Source: UBA7455 sp026713185 (GTDB taxonomy: Bacteria > Pseudomonadota > Gammaproteobacteria > Pseudomonadales > Azotimanducaceae). From it: a stretch of 64,000 nt of DNA. The DNA lies in assembly GCA_963665785.1 (NCBI GenBank), contig OY762456.1, positions 3,782,001 through 3,846,000 of the forward strand. The letters are read 5' to 3'. Under the pieces are notes generated by a model. That model was given only the letters and a program-made list of their open reading frames with translations, was not told the origin of the DNA and did not search any database. Position numbers and translations under genes: made by a program. This document shows positions 1 through 9,791 of the stretch, in pieces (position 1 is the stretch's first letter; each line of letters begins with the position of its first letter).

Positions 1-353
1 CCGGACATGGCTAGATACGGTACGATCACTTCGATATGATTAAATTTAGAATGTAGATATTCAACGATACTCTCAACAGCGTTCGGGTCTCCGCCCGGGG
101 TATGTAGTATCAGAACGAGACCATTATCTGTTGTCGCTTCGTAAAGCGCGTTCATAAAGCCGTTTATATCCTCTCTGGTAATACTCACAGCAGATGCATT
201 TTGTTTTTGTAGAAATGCCGATGCGTAGAAGATTACGGCAGCATCGCCACGATGCTTTGAGATGTCTACCAACTGACTCTTTAGTTTCTGATCGAGCCAG
301 TTGGGGTCGTCCTGATTATTTAACTCGGCTAATAATTCGCTCCATGCAGCCAT
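1..353 (-). CDS. SDH-family Clp-fold serine protease (partial, 3' end outside window)
   Basis: The minus-strand frame starts at ATG 353 and is open to the left edge, so about 117 N-terminal residues are visible. The segment LILHTPGGDPNAVESIVEYL followed by IEVIVPYLAMSG matches the SDH_sah/SppA-like Clp-fold family: the HTPGG turn forms the oxyanion region and the serine of AMSG is the expected nucleophile. Family members are cytosolic or membrane-associated peptidases; the substrate is unknown. A 72-aa gene ends 13 bp upstream and probably shares the transcript. The C-terminal half cannot be judged. Confidence 0.75.
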   Translation of the reverse strand, partial: MAAWSELLAELNNQDDPNWLDQKLKSQLVDISKHRGDAAVIFYASAFLQKQNASAVSITREDINGFMNALYEATTDNGLVLILHTPGGDPNAVESIVEYLHSKFNHIEVIVPYLAMS

Positions 354-366
354 GGTTACACCTGAG

Positions 367-585
367 TTACTTTATGTGAACTGTATTGGTCGTCAGAGGA
401 TGTTCCAGGCTAGGAGGCTGATACTGTATTGAATCCTGTTCCATATGATTTGGCAGCTTATAGAGCTCGCTGACATCAATGTATTGCTGGTATTGCCGTT
501 CAACTTCTTTCAAAGTATTCATATAATCATCAGACCCCTCTTTCGGGGGGGAAGGGACTACATTTGTTTCATTTCTTTCAGTCAT
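367..585 (-). CDS. small hypothetical protein (72 aa) upstream of the SDH-type protease
   Basis: I chose ATG 585 over the longer frame from 615 because AGGAGAG lies about 8 bp before it. The product is hydrophilic and acidic, without membrane segment or recognised domain. It ends 13 bp before the protease gene, suggesting a two-gene operon and possibly a partner or adaptor of the protease; that role is inference from spacing only. Confidence 0.5.
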   Translation of the reverse strand: MTERNETNVVPSPPKEGSDDYMNTLKEVERQYQQYIDVSELYKLPNHMEQDSIQYQPPSLEHPLTTNTVHIK

Positions 586-716
586 GTCTTTTGCTCTCCT
601 CGGTACGCTAAACATTACATTAAGGTGTTTCCAGTATCAAGTTCTAGAGGCATGTGCGCTGTAGAGTTTTTCGGCCACTTCTGGGCTACAGTCCAAGTAT
701 TTCCCACCCGATTTCA

Positions 717-743
717 AAAGCGAACGACAGCTCGCGCAGTCTT
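717..743. repeat. 27-bp copy of a small palindromic element
   Basis: These 27 bases are identical, in reverse complement, to a segment inside two IS1634 transposase copies at 8313-8339 and 13054-13080. The core GCGAGC-TGTC-GTTCGC folds as a hairpin. A diverged inverted relative lies at 2570-2590, so the pair could also be terminal repeats of the transposase remnant between them. The rest of 586-947 shows no gene that I can support. Confidence 0.6.
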
Positions 744-947
744 GTGGATGTAGTCCCACCTCTACAGCAGATGGTCATGCCGTTATCTGCCAGAAAGTCA
801 GCGCAGGAACCTGAACCAGGGTAAAAACAAGTGAATATGAGCCATGAATGCGACATTCTGTCTTACGTGGTGGGTATTGAGATAGGGGCAATCCCGGCCA
901 GAGTGCTGCCGATGTGCCTATAGGATCGAAAGCTCAGCGCAGCGGCT

Positions 948-2452
948 TATCCGGTATCCAGCAAGGGCACCGGCTTGACCAGGGATCGCATCTGCTCCGG
1001 GCGGCCTTCCTGAACGTGGCCCAAGGCCAGTGCCATCATGATCGCCAGCGCCAGACCGACCCGTACCTGCATCTTCGCCTTGCCACGGATGTAGTGAAGC
1101 CTGGATAATCCTACGGATTATCTTTGATGCTCAAAGCCAAAGCTTTGATCCACACGGCTGTTAATCCGTTCCAGCGCACTGCGCCGATGGTAACCACGTC
1201 GCCAGGAAGGACTGCCATAGGGGGTAGGCGTAAAGATACGCCGGTCCTGCTTCTTGATATCAATGCGTACAATACGACCATAATCGCCCGCTTTTGTACC
1301 CGCCTGCCGGTAGCACGCTTCCCGGCCAGCACACGCAAGCCCGTAAGCGGCGGCCGGACAGCGATACTTCAATGTATTGCGCGTCGCTTCAAAACCCTGG
1401 AAGGCCATCGGCCGTTGCTCATTGGTATCTGGACAATGGCAAAACACCTCCCCCTTTTCACTGTACACGATGTTATCAGCACGACCTGGATAGAGTGGCC
1501 GGGTAACGATGCTCTCGGGGTCGTAGTCAGGGGCCTGTTTCTCTGCCTGCCAATGTTTAACGCTATCCACCAACGGCCGAATGTGGTGTTGATCCCACAA
1601 ATCCTGTTTCAAGGCGGTACTATCCAAGCCACGGTCTGCCGTGAAGTCCTGGCAACGCTCTCTCAGTTCCGGGGTCTCACTGAACAGGGTTTTCAGTTGC
1701 ACCGCCAGTTCTTTGCTTTCCGAGCGGGACGCTGGCTGGATGCTGAACGCCACCGGGATTTCGTATTCAGTATCGGCAATCAGATGCAGGCTGTAACCAA
1801 ACCAGGTCTTTATCTTCTGCCATGGCTTGCCGTCCTTCGAGACCCCTTTGGTCTCATGCTTGCCCCAGTCCGCATCCGGGTCAGATGTTTTCCCGGTCTT
1901 CTTATTCTTGCTCCCGGTAGCATGACTCGCAATAGCCTTACCGTCATACCCCAGGTGTTGACCAAAGTCCGGCAGTACGGCCATTAATTGTTCCCGCAAC
2001 GTCGGTATCATGGCGGCGATCAAACCTTGTTTCTGCTCCATCTGCACCACCAGCTTCAGAAACCGGGAGAAGTTGTGACTATCCGGTATGGTAGAGCGCT
2101 GCGGTTGGCTCACAAAGTTTACCCTGAGCACACCATCGACATGTTCGAGGACTTTTTTGGGCGGGCTTTGCAGCGGCACCGGGTCGAACTCGCAGAGCGT
2201 CAGCAAGGCCGGGTTGCGCCGCAACTCGCGCAACAAGGATTCGATGCTCTCGTGTTGAAAGACAACACCGGCCAGCAGTGCCCGCCACATGGTGGCAACG
2301 GGGAAATCATTGCGCCCATGACCGCGCATGTGCTGTAAAGCGGCGATGATATCCTGGTCGGGTAAGTATCGGAACACCAGTTCCAGGCGTTGAAGGTCGG
2401 GTAATGCCTCGACATTGTCCCATGAAAAGAGGATACTTTGTGTGGCCGCCAT
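948..2452 (-). pseudogene. IS1182/ISNCY-like DDE transposase interrupted by an in-frame stop
   Basis: The frame begins at ATG 2452 and reads 444 aa to a TAA at 1118-1120. Typical features are an N-terminal DUF772-like region, a first acidic motif near GYDGKAIASHATG, a Cys-rich insert (CHCPDTNEQ, CPAAAYGLACAGREACYR) and the C-terminal RRSALERINSRVDQSFGFEH. The same frame resumes after the stop with LHYIRGKAKMQVRVGLALAI and ends at the TAA at 948-950, so a short insertion carrying the palindrome at 1104-1122 broke an otherwise complete gene. The family assignment (IS1182 or ISNCY) is uncertain. Confidence 0.7.
1104..1122. repeat. 19-bp perfect palindrome inserted in a transposase gene
   Basis: GATAATCC-TAC-GGATTATC sits where the transposase should read straight through from EHQ to LHYIRG. 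About 21 extra bases keep the frame but introduce a TAA. It is unlike the 30-bp palindromic element found elsewhere in the window. Confidence 0.65.
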
Positions 2453-2851
2453 GCATTGTCTTCCTGGCAGGAGCTGATGTTGGATTATACCATAATGGCG
2501 GCCATTTATTCACTGTATGTTATTGATATATCTCAATTATATTGATGACATAGAGGATTTTCAGATACCAGACTGCGAAGCTGTCGCTTTGTATCTTGTC
2601 ATTTGCAGCCTGGGGTGAAAATCCGGGAATTGACAATTTGCCAACCCGCCAGCCCGCATTCTTTCGTTTTTTTGTGGGGTAAAGAGATCTGACCCTGCTC
2701 TGGAGGCCAGTAGAATCAAGCCCTCACAGACAGCGCAAATGCCTCGTTCTAGTCTTGTCCAACATGAAATGGCGCTGAACAATTCAGTTGATTCTAATAT
2801 GAAATGGCGCTGAACTAAGACGCTAACGCCCCTTTTGTTCATGATAGGAGA
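2453..2851. other. intergenic stretch between two transposase genes
   Basis: No gene is supported. The stretch holds an inverted relative of the 717-743 element at 2570-2590 and two direct copies of ATGAAATGGCGCTGAAC at about 2765 and 2800, just before the rve transposase. The latter pair looks like the terminal or transposase-binding repeats of that element. Confidence 0.5.
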
Positions 2852-4108
2852 ATGAAAACCATCATGAATGAAAAAGACCTCAACACCGTTGATCAAGTAC
2901 AGCAATTTCTCATCGGTACACAGTTGATTGCCTTCCAGATCCTTGACGATAAAGTCAGTCGCTACAAGTGGATTCAAAGCACCTTGATCCGCTTTAACTA
3001 TAGCCAGTTGAAGCGTCAGGAAAAGGGCATCCTCATTCGCTACATGGCGAAGATCAGCGGCTACTCCCGGCGGCAGTTGACCCGACTCATCCAACAGCAA
3101 CGTCGAGTCGGTCGGTTGGTGCGACGTCAGCGCACCAGTAACGGTTTCGCACGGCGCTATAGCAACGCCGACATTCAGTTAATCGCAACCCTGGATAGCC
3201 TGCATGACCAGCCTAATGGCAAGGCGCTGAAGAAGCTCTGTGAGCGAGCTTATCAAGTGTTTGATGATGCGGCCTATGAACGACTGTCAACGATCTCAGT
3301 AGCGCACCTTTACAATCTGCGCAAATCAAAGGTCTATACGCGCTGTCGCTACACCTACACTAAAACGAAATCGAAAGCGTCCGCTATAGGCGAGCGCCGT
3401 AAACCATGTCCCTCTGGGCAACCCGGCTACCTTCGCATCGATTCAGTACACCAGGGCGACCTGGATGGACGTAAAGGCTTGTATCACATCAATGCGGTGG
3501 ATGAGGTGACGCAGATGGAAGTTGCTGCCTGCGTTGAAAAGATCAGCGAGCGTTTTCTCATACCGGCACTTGAGCAGATGTTTGAGTTCTTGCCGTTTGT
3601 TATCCTTGGGTTCCACTCGGATAATGGTTCCGAATACGTCAATAAAACAGTCGCCAAACTGCTCAAGAAACTGCACGTAGAGTTCACTAAATCAAGGGCA
3701 AGGCACAGCAACGATAATGCCTTGGTGGAAAGTAAAAACGGCCATGTTATCCGGAAACAGTTTGGTCATGTGCATATTCCACAACACTATGCCGATCAGG
3801 TGAATGCGTTTAACGAGTGTTATTTGAATGCCCACATCAATTATCACAGGCCTTGCTTATTTCCAGTCACCATCACTGATGCCAAAGGCAAAGAAAGGAA
3901 GACATATCCATACGATGAGATGATGACGCCCTATGAAAAATTCAAATCACTGCCCAACGCCAAGGATTATTTGAAGCCTGGAATCGACTTTGAAATACTC
4001 GATAAGGCCGCCTACGCAATGAGTGACAATGATTCGGCTGAGCTGTTACAGAAAGCCCGTAATAAACTATTTAACGGTATTATCGAATCAGAACAGACTG
4101 CCTTTTAA
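2852..4108 (+). CDS. integrase-core (rve) DDE transposase
   Basis: The 418-aa protein has an N-terminal helix-turn-helix region (GYSRRQLTRLIQQQ) and a retroviral-integrase-type catalytic core: first Asp in LRIDSVHQGD, second in FHSDNGSEY, Glu in NALVESKNG. This is the architecture of IS481/IS3-like transposases; I cannot assign the group. The alternative start at 2864 is equally possible. No frame damage is visible, so it may be active. A second partial copy of its 3' end lies at 4440-4530. Confidence 0.8.
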   Translation: MKTIMNEKDLNTVDQVQQFLIGTQLIAFQILDDKVSRYKWIQSTLIRFNYSQLKRQEKGILIRYMAKISGYSRRQLTRLIQQQRRVGRLVRRQRTSNGFARRYSNADIQLIATLDSLHDQPNGKALKKLCERAYQVFDDAAYERLSTISVAHLYNLRKSKVYTRCRYTYTKTKSKASAIGERRKPCPSGQPGYLRIDSVHQGDLDGRKGLYHINAVDEVTQMEVAACVEKISERFLIPALEQMFEFLPFVILGFHSDNGSEYVNKTVAKLLKKLHVEFTKSRARHSNDNALVESKNGHVIRKQFGHVHIPQHYADQVNAFNECYLNAHINYHRPCLFPVTITDAKGKERKTYPYDEMMTPYEKFKSLPNAKDYLKPGIDFEILDKAAYAMSDNDSAELLQKARNKLFNGIIESEQTAF

Positions 4109-4633
4109 AGCAAACTGATGCCTACCCTGCCGATCAGTACCACGTACCCGATCCACGGCGCTTGGGAGCCAACCCTTAAGCCCTCAGTCCAGGCAACCAT
4201 GCTACTCAGAAACAGAGGCCCTGTTGCATTGTTGTGTTGCGGAATGAAAGCCAGGAAACGTTAACAATAGGTTACATCACAATCTATCAGGAACATGTCC
4301 GCACAAAAGATGCTCGCTCGCAGGCTCGACGAGCGGGATCTGGCCGCCGCCTTCGGCGTGCGGCAAAACCCTTTTAGATAAAATAAAAAAGAGAGCTATG
4401 GCTGACCTGGTCCAGACTTGATTCTATCGATTCAATGTGAGATATAACTCAATGAGCGATAATGATTCGGCTGGGCTGTTACAGTAAGCCCGTAATAGAC
4501 TTTTTTACCACAATCGAACAAGAGAGGATTGCCCTTAATTCAAGCTGACTGGATACCTTCGTTCAGAGCCATTTTAGTATTGGAATATACTGTTCTCCCT
4601 GACAGAGGCATTTGAAGGTAAGAGTGACCCCTC
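4109..4633. other. non-coding stretch with a remnant of a second rve transposase copy
   Basis: Bases from about 4446 to 4510 repeat, with mismatches, the 3' end of the neighbouring transposase (compare 4018-4080), showing that a second copy was once here. A GC-rich hairpin at about 4341-4362 is followed by AAAACCC and has no proper T-tract. No other gene is visible. Confidence 0.5.
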
Positions 4634-5170
4634 TCATTTGCACAGCCTATCAATAGAAGGCCAAAATTGACCCAACTGAAACTTGTGATTTTTATTTAAA
4701 TATTCTCTGGCTTCACGGTAGTACGAGATGGCCTTCAGCTTGCAAGCCAGATAGTCCAATGTGACATAGGGTCGATGCTTGGGACCCAGGGTCAGCGATG
4801 CTGGCACAGAGTCAGCTTCACGCAGAAATATTACTACCGGTACTACACAGTCTGACTTGCACAGTTCAGCCAGTCCAAAACAGTAGCTGCCCAGCCGGTG
4901 CAACGAGAAGCGATGCCAGTCCGTTTCTTCTTCCAGTATGAACAGGATTGTCTCACGGAGACCGTCTTGCCACTCCACCTTGAGCGGCACATCAAGTTCC
5001 CGGTAGTGTGCACCAAAACGTTCCTGTAGCAGCTCCTGCCGTATCGGGGTGATCTGCACCGAGTCCTCCGGTGAGGGTGCTTCCGGCGCAGCAAAGAAAG
5101 ACAGAGCATCCCGAGGATAGTCCAGTATCAGGTTTTTAAAGTTCTGGTCGTGACTGATCCTGTCTGCCAT
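4634..5170 (-). pseudogene. truncated Rpn-family nuclease (DUF4351 group)
   Basis: The first about 144 residues are nearly identical to the full-length copy at 8901-9791. After CKLKAI the sequence diverges into unrelated residues to a stop at 4634, so the C-terminal half, including DUF4351, is lost. The nuclease-like core (RELDVPLKVEW, LFILEEETDW) is kept. It is one of six family copies here and is presumably inactive or toxic-domain-only. Confidence 0.7.
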
Positions 5171-5548
5171 GGCAGGGTCCGTTGTTTGCTGGTTTGTCAG
5201 GATCGGTCAAATACTGGTGGATGTGATATGGCAAAACACTCAAAAAGGCTGAGTAGATTGCCATTATTCCTGTGGCCGGAGGATTGTGTCCTTAAATTGT
5301 GTGTATCAGATAAAGGATCTGGATCGGGGTAAGGGGGAGAGGATGGGAAGGTGTGTGCCCTTTAACGGAAGGTGCTTGAATGGAAGGTGTGTGTCCTTGA
5401 ATGGAATCCTAATGGATGAAGGACCTGGATCGGGGAACTGGGGGAAGGATCGGAAGGTGTGTGTCCTTTACTGGAAGGTGTGTCTGGGGGTGGGTGTGGA
5501 AAATGGACCTGACCCCTTTTTGTTTGACCCCTTTTTGTTGACCCCTTT
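5171..5548. repeat. Rpn 5' tail with GTGTGTCC repeats, ending in three GACCCCTTTTTG units
   Basis: The block starts with the conserved upstream region of Rpn genes, passes through several GGAAGGTGTGTGTCC units and GTGGAAAATGGACCTGACC, and ends with three consecutive GACCCCTTTTTG units at about 5510-5548. The istB fragment begins directly after the third. No ORF here resembles a protein; the frames that stay open do so because of the repeats. Confidence 0.65.
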
Positions 5549-6253
5549 TTGTTCTACCAAGCACTATTGGATGAGCAACAGGACTGGGCACCGGTCGCGT
5601 ATCTGACACAACTCTGCGAGTACGAGCTCGCCGAGCGTTATCAGAGACGGGTTCGTCTGTGTACCAGAGAAGCACGCTTGCCGGCAGGTAAAACGTTCGC
5701 CAGTCTACAGCTTGAGCATTTAGCAAAGTCAGCGCGTCAACCCGTGCAACAAATCATGGCTGATCTTGATTGGTGGCAGCGGGCGGAGAATGTCATTCTG
5801 GTGGGTGCCAGTGGCGTCGGTAAAACACACATAGCAGCGGCATTGGGACATCAATTGATCGCACAACAAATGCGTTGCAAACTGTTCCCGGCAATGGCAC
5901 TGGTTGAGGAGCTACAACAGGCAAATGAACAGCTTGAATTGATGGCATACATGTCACGCCTGGACAAATACCGGGTCATCATCATTGATGACATCGGTTA
6001 TGTTAAAAAAACCAATACGCAGACACAGGTACTGTTTGAGTTCATCGCACATCGCTACGAGAGCAGCAGTCTGGTGATTACGGCGAACCAACCCTTCAGC
6101 GAATGGGACTCAATCTTCCCAGACAACGTCATGACTGTGGCCGCTATTGATCGACTCATACATCATGCCAGTATCATTAAATTAGAGGGTGGAAGCTATC
6201 GCCGACGACAACAAATGAATGAAAAAAAGGAAAAGAAAAACCGGCAAAGATAA
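5549..6253 (+). pseudogene. istB: IS21-type helper ATPase IstB, 5' truncated
   Basis: A P-loop (GASGVGKTH), Walker B (RVIIIDDIGY) and ITANQPFSEW identify IstB, the AAA+ partner of the IstA transposase. The frame begins immediately at a GACCCCTTTTTG junction, lacks the first 15-25 residues and a normal start site, and has no istA upstream, so it is a remnant. The Lys/Arg-rich tail (NEKKEKKNRQR) ends at the IS terminal repeats. Confidence 0.8.
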
Positions 6254-6289
6254 TTGACGCCGACCGGCAAAGATAATTGACGCCAGACA
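6241..6289. repeat. right terminal repeats of the IS21 remnant
   Basis: The 21-base motif beginning CCGGCAAAGATAATTGACG occurs twice, at 6241-6261 and 6264-6284, and the second runs on to CAGACA. Multiple terminal repeats are typical of IS21. The matching opposite end (TGTCTGG...) lies alone at 15750-15775. Confidence 0.7.
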
Positions 6290-6444
6290 GAGATCCGCAA
6301 GGACAGCAGTTCAACTGGCTACCTTACCTTCAAGTCAGCTACAAAGACGACACACCAGTGGGAAACAATTTCTACTACATCCGAGTCGTACAGAATAATG
6401 GCGAGCGAGCCTGGTCAACGCCAGTGTGGGTAGAGCGAAGGTAG
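6290..6444 (+). pseudogene. C-terminal shard of a DUF3604-like (PHP-type) protein
   Basis: About 51 codons ending at TAG 6442-6444 read DPQGQQFNWLPYLQVSYKDD...YYIRVVQNNGERAWSTPVWVE. This resembles the C-terminus of DUF3604 proteins, where YYxRVxQxNGExAWSSPIWV is usual. It begins at the IS21 end, so the IS probably cut the gene. No start or upstream part remains. Confidence 0.5.
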
Positions 6445-6674
6445 CTGCTAACGCAATCCTCTTGAGTCGCTTGTTCTAGAGTTAAACATCACTTAAGGCT
6501 CTGATGACCTGGTACTGTATTCCGTACCCCGCCCGTCTCCGTAATACTCCGAACTGACAAACGAAAATACAAATTTGTAAAGGTAATCTTCTTACTGATT
6601 CTTAAGCGTTTTGCCATAGCCCGTCTGCCAGCATTTGTCTGATCCTTAAAGATCAGCAGACCCCGGGTAATGCC

Positions 6675-7577
6675 ATGGCTAACAGAATCAGTCACGATCA
6701 GAACTTCAAGAACCTGATACTGGACTATCCACGGGATGCACTGTCTTTCTTTGCACCCAGTCAAGCACCCTTGCCAGAGGACCATGTGGAATTCACTCCT
6801 TTACGGCAGGAACAACTGCAGCAATATCCGGGCACACATTACCGGGAACTTGATGTGCCGCTCCAGGTGGAGTGGACAGACGGCCGTCGTGAGACAACCC
6901 TGTTCGCATTGGAACAAGAAACTGACCAGCGACACTTCTCGATATTCCGGTTGATTCGTTATTGCGTTGACCTCGTTGAGTTGTTCAATACAAATCGCGT
7001 GGTGCCGGTGGTAATCTTTCTGGGTGAAGCTAACTCAGCGCCAGCATCGCTGGCTGTGGGCAGCGTGGACCATAACCATCTCACTTTTGACTACCTGAGT
7101 TGCAAGCTGAAAGACATCCCGTACGAGAGCTGGCAGCACAGCGACAATCTGGTGGCGAGTTTAAACCTGCCGAATATGCGATACCCGGCAGAACAGAAGC
7201 TGGAAGTCTGCAGTCAGGCATACGATAGTCTGCTGGCTCTGGAGCCGGACCGCGACAAGCGGGCCAAATATCTCGAATTCATCGACATCTACGCGGAACT
7301 CAACGATAATGAGTTACAGCAAATGCAACTGAAATATCTGGAGGAAAAACCCAACATGGCAGGATTCGCACAACATTTCAGACAGGAAGGTAGACAAGAA
7401 GGCAGACAGGAAGGTGAACGCACAGTCCTGGTACGACTACTTCAACGTCGATTCGGCGCCTTATCACCCGAGATTACCGAGAAGTTAAGCGAGGCTTCGT
7501 CGGTAGATCTGGAGAACTGGGCTGAAAAAGTACTTGACGCCGAAACACTGGACGACATCTTTGTCTCTAACCACTAA
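6675..7577 (+). CDS. Rpn-family recombination-promoting nuclease-like protein, diverged copy
   Basis: At 300 aa it is the only family copy on the plus strand and is about 60-65% identical to the others. The N-terminal PD-(D/E)XK-like domain carries RELDVPLQVEWTDG and LFALEQETDQ; a linker with three RQEG units (residues about 235-248) is followed by a DUF4351 domain (LLQRRFGALSPEITEKLSEA). Rpn proteins are DNA nucleases linked to recombination and phage defence in enterobacteria; the role here is inferred. The start at 6675 follows the same MA(D/N)RISHDQNFKNL pattern as the paralogues. Confidence 0.8.
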   Translation: MANRISHDQNFKNLILDYPRDALSFFAPSQAPLPEDHVEFTPLRQEQLQQYPGTHYRELDVPLQVEWTDGRRETTLFALEQETDQRHFSIFRLIRYCVDLVELFNTNRVVPVVIFLGEANSAPASLAVGSVDHNHLTFDYLSCKLKDIPYESWQHSDNLVASLNLPNMRYPAEQKLEVCSQAYDSLLALEPDRDKRAKYLEFIDIYAELNDNELQQMQLKYLEEKPNMAGFAQHFRQEGRQEGRQEGERTVLVRLLQRRFGALSPEITEKLSEASSVDLENWAEKVLDAETLDDIFVSNH

Positions 7578-8184
7578 CCAGGCTATTGATGTCATGAACC
7601 GTATTCCGGTGTAACACCTCTTACCCGGTGTGACTCGCCATTCCTGGTCGCTCGCCATCCCTTGCCAATATCCCTTGGCGCCTGTGTAGGATCTTCACTA
7701 CCAGTTCACCTGCTGACTTCACCCTATCTTCATCGAATCCCTCTCAAGGGGGATGTATAGTGTGTGTCCGTTATAGGGAGCCTCCGTTATAGGGAGCCTG
7801 GGGTGTGACTGGAAAATGGACCTGACCCCTTTTTTCCAATGCCCTAACCCGGAAAAATCACCAAATTGGTCTGCTAGACCGGGCTGCTAAGTGTTTTCAG
7901 GATTACCGTGATCCCGAAGCGGTCTAGCATAGCGTCCGTGACCTAGTGGCACAACGTATCTACGCTTTGGCGTTGAGTTATGAGAATGGAAGGTGTGTGT
8001 CCTTTACTGGAAGGTGTCCTTTACTGGAAGGTGTGGAAAATGGACCTGACCCCTTTTTGTGCACTAACTAGAAGGTGTGTGTCCCTAACTAGAATGCTGG
8101 TGGTGGGGTGGGTGTGGATGTGGAGGGTGGGCAGAAAATGGACCTGACCCCTTTTTGGGAAGGTGTGTGTCCTTTAATTTGTAA
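7578..8184. repeat. GTGTGTCC/GACCCCTTTTTG repeat block holding a captured transposase shard
   Basis: Three GGAAAATGGACCTGACCCC units lie near 7811, 8036 and 8137, separated by GTGTGTCC units. Between the first two sits an IS1380 transposase fragment. The last leads into the IS1634 fragment at 8185. Apart from these fragments I see no gene. Confidence 0.6.
7844..7984 (+). pseudogene. IS1380-family transposase shard (47 codons)
   Basis: Translation gives LTRKNHQIGLLDRAAKCFQD, then YRDPEAV, an internal TAG, and HSVRDLVAQRIYALALSYE. This is the conserved N-terminal region of IS1380 transposases. Both edges abut the non-coding repeat, so only a small internal piece is present. Confidence 0.6.
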
Positions 8185-8312
8185 CAAAATCTGGCAACGC
8201 ATTGGGCGCCTGAAGGAGAAGAGCCGCGGGGTGGCGCAGCATTACGATATTGACGTTACCAGCAGCGAAGACGGTACCCAGGCAATCGCCATTACCTGGC
8301 GTCGACGACTTG

Positions 8313-8339
8313 AAGACTGCGCGAGCTGTCGTTCGCTTT
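8313..8339. repeat. 30-bp palindromic element, first site (IS copy 1)
   Basis: Together with three adjoining bases this is a 30-bp addition relative to the intact IS copy near 21090. It keeps the frame and encodes about ten extra residues (L-E-D-C-A-S-C-R-S-L). Twenty-seven of the bases are identical to 717-743. Confidence 0.65.
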
Positions 8340-8506
8340 CGGTCAACGGCTCCATGCTGACGCATCCGGGGGTGTACTGCCTGCGCAGCAACCAAACCGA
8401 CTGGGATGAGGAAACCCTGTGGCGCACCTACATCACGCTAACCGACCTGGAAGCCGTGTTCCGGTCACTGAAGTCTGAACTGGGGCTGCGCCCAATCTAT
8501 CACCAC

Positions 8507-8536
8507 AAAGCTTGCGACAGCTGGCGCTGTCTTTTA
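8507..8536. repeat. 30-bp palindromic element, second site (IS copy 1)
   Basis: This stretch is absent from the intact copy near 21291 and, in reverse orientation, matches the first-site element at 23 of 30 positions. Its core GACAGC-TGGC-GCTGTC is a hairpin. In copy 2 (13283-13312) it adds K-L-A-T-A-G-A-V-F-Y in frame. Confidence 0.65.
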
Positions 8537-8900
8537 CGTGATTGCCTACCAGCTGGTGCAGGTCATTCGACGTAGACTGCGGCAGCACGGGCAGCGCGAA
8601 AGCTGGACCCTGTTGCGCCGCATCCTGAATGGGCAGCAGCGCATTACCGCGACTTTCCGCCGTGCTGATGACTGTGCGTTGCACGTTCGTAAAGCCACGG
8701 TCGCCGAGCCTGCACAACGCGAGATTTACCAGGCGCTTGGCATCAGCGAGACCCCGGGCGGGATCCAAAAGACGATCATCTAGTCGCGGTAAAAATACCT
8801 GAGACAGGCTGGATTTTCCATTTGTAGTGCCAGAACAACTTTTTTGTCATTCTAACTTATTGATATTTTTATAGTTTTAAAATAGCCTGTTAAACTTGGG

Positions 8901-9791
8901 TTAGTGGTCCTGGTCAAATACATCATCAAGCGTTTGGGCGTCGAGCACGTTTTCTGCCCAGGTTTCCAAGTCTTCCATAGAAGCTTCGGTTAGCCTTTCG
9001 GTATTCTTGGCAGACAAGGCACCGAATCGACGTTGCAGTAGTCGTTCCAGTACCCGGCGTTCGCCTTCAACACGGCCCTCATCGCGATATCTTTGTGCAA
9101 ATCCTGTCATGGTAGTACTTTCCTCCGGGTATTGTTGTTGCCACTGCTGTAGCTGATTATCGGTGAGTCTGGCATAGATGTCGATGAAATCGACGTATTT
9201 TGCCTGCTTGTCCCGGTCCGGCTCCAGTTTCTTCAGACCCTGGATGGCCTGATGGTAGACATTTATCTCGTGTCCCGCCGGAATATGCATATTCGGCAGG
9301 TTTAAACGCGCCACCAGATTATCGCTGTGCTGCCAGCTCTCATACGGGATAGCCTTCAGCTTGCAAGCCAGATAGTCCAATGTAACATAGGGCCGATGCT
9401 TTGGACCCAGGGTCAGCGATGCTGGCACAGAGTCAGCTTCACGCAGAAATATTACTACCGGTACTACACAGTCTGACTTGCACAGTTCAGCCAGTTCAAA
9501 ACAGTAGCTGCCCAGCCGGTGCAACGAGAAGCGATGCCAGTCCGTTTCTTCTTCCAGTATGAACAGGATTGTCTCACGGAGACCGTCTTGCCACTCCACC
9601 TTAAGCGGCACATCAAGTTCCCGGTAGTGTGCACCAAAACGTTCCTGCAGCAGCTCCTGCCGAATCGGGGTGATCTGCACCGAGTCCTCCGGTGAGGGTG
9701 CTTCCGGCGCAGCAAAGAAAGACAGAGCATCCCGTGGATAGTCCAGTATCAGGTTTTTGAAATTCTGGTCGTGACTGATCCTGTCTGCCAT
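8901..9791 (-). CDS. Rpn-family nuclease / DUF4351 protein (296 aa)
   Basis: Full-length family member. The nuclease-like domain spans residues 1 to about 150 (D in RELDVPLKVEW, E in LFILEEETDW). A helical middle contains EPDRDKQAKYVDFIDIYARL. One VEG(R/E) unit precedes DUF4351 (LLQRRFGALSAKNTERLTEA, ending DAQTLDDVFDQDH). Its stop codon is at the edge of an IS1634 right end. The gene plus the IS fragment form a block duplicated at 12,910-14,640. Confidence 0.8.
   Translation of the reverse strand: MADRISHDQNFKNLILDYPRDALSFFAAPEAPSPEDSVQITPIRQELLQERFGAHYRELDVPLKVEWQDGLRETILFILEEETDWHRFSLHRLGSYCFELAELCKSDCVVPVVIFLREADSVPASLTLGPKHRPYVTLDYLACKLKAIPYESWQHSDNLVARLNLPNMHIPAGHEINVYHQAIQGLKKLEPDRDKQAKYVDFIDIYARLTDNQLQQWQQQYPEESTTMTGFAQRYRDEGRVEGERRVLERLLQRRFGALSAKNTERLTEASMEDLETWAENVLDAQTLDDVFDQDH

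Larger units (their letters stand above)
8185..8900 (+). pseudogene. IS1634-family transposase, 3' fragment, copy 1
   Basis: Identity with the intact copy at 19552-21655 starts at about 8185 and runs through the right terminal repeat TGTTAAACTTGGG, ending at 8900. Compared with copy 2, 35 bp between two CACAAAGC repeats are missing near 8509, which shifts the frame. It carries both 30-bp palindromic elements (8310-8339 and 8507-8536). Directly after the IS end, TTAG includes the stop codon of the Rpn gene on the other strand. Confidence 0.8.

Noticed and set aside
717..2590. Reading 717-743 and 2570-2590 as certain terminal inverted repeats of the IS1182-like remnant
   Set aside because: They are inverted and similar, but the 717 sequence also matches the 30-bp element inside an unrelated IS, so IS ends cannot be claimed without other copies.
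4341..4370. GC-rich hairpin considered as a terminator of the rve transposase
   Set aside because: It lies more than 230 bp past the stop and lacks a T-tract.
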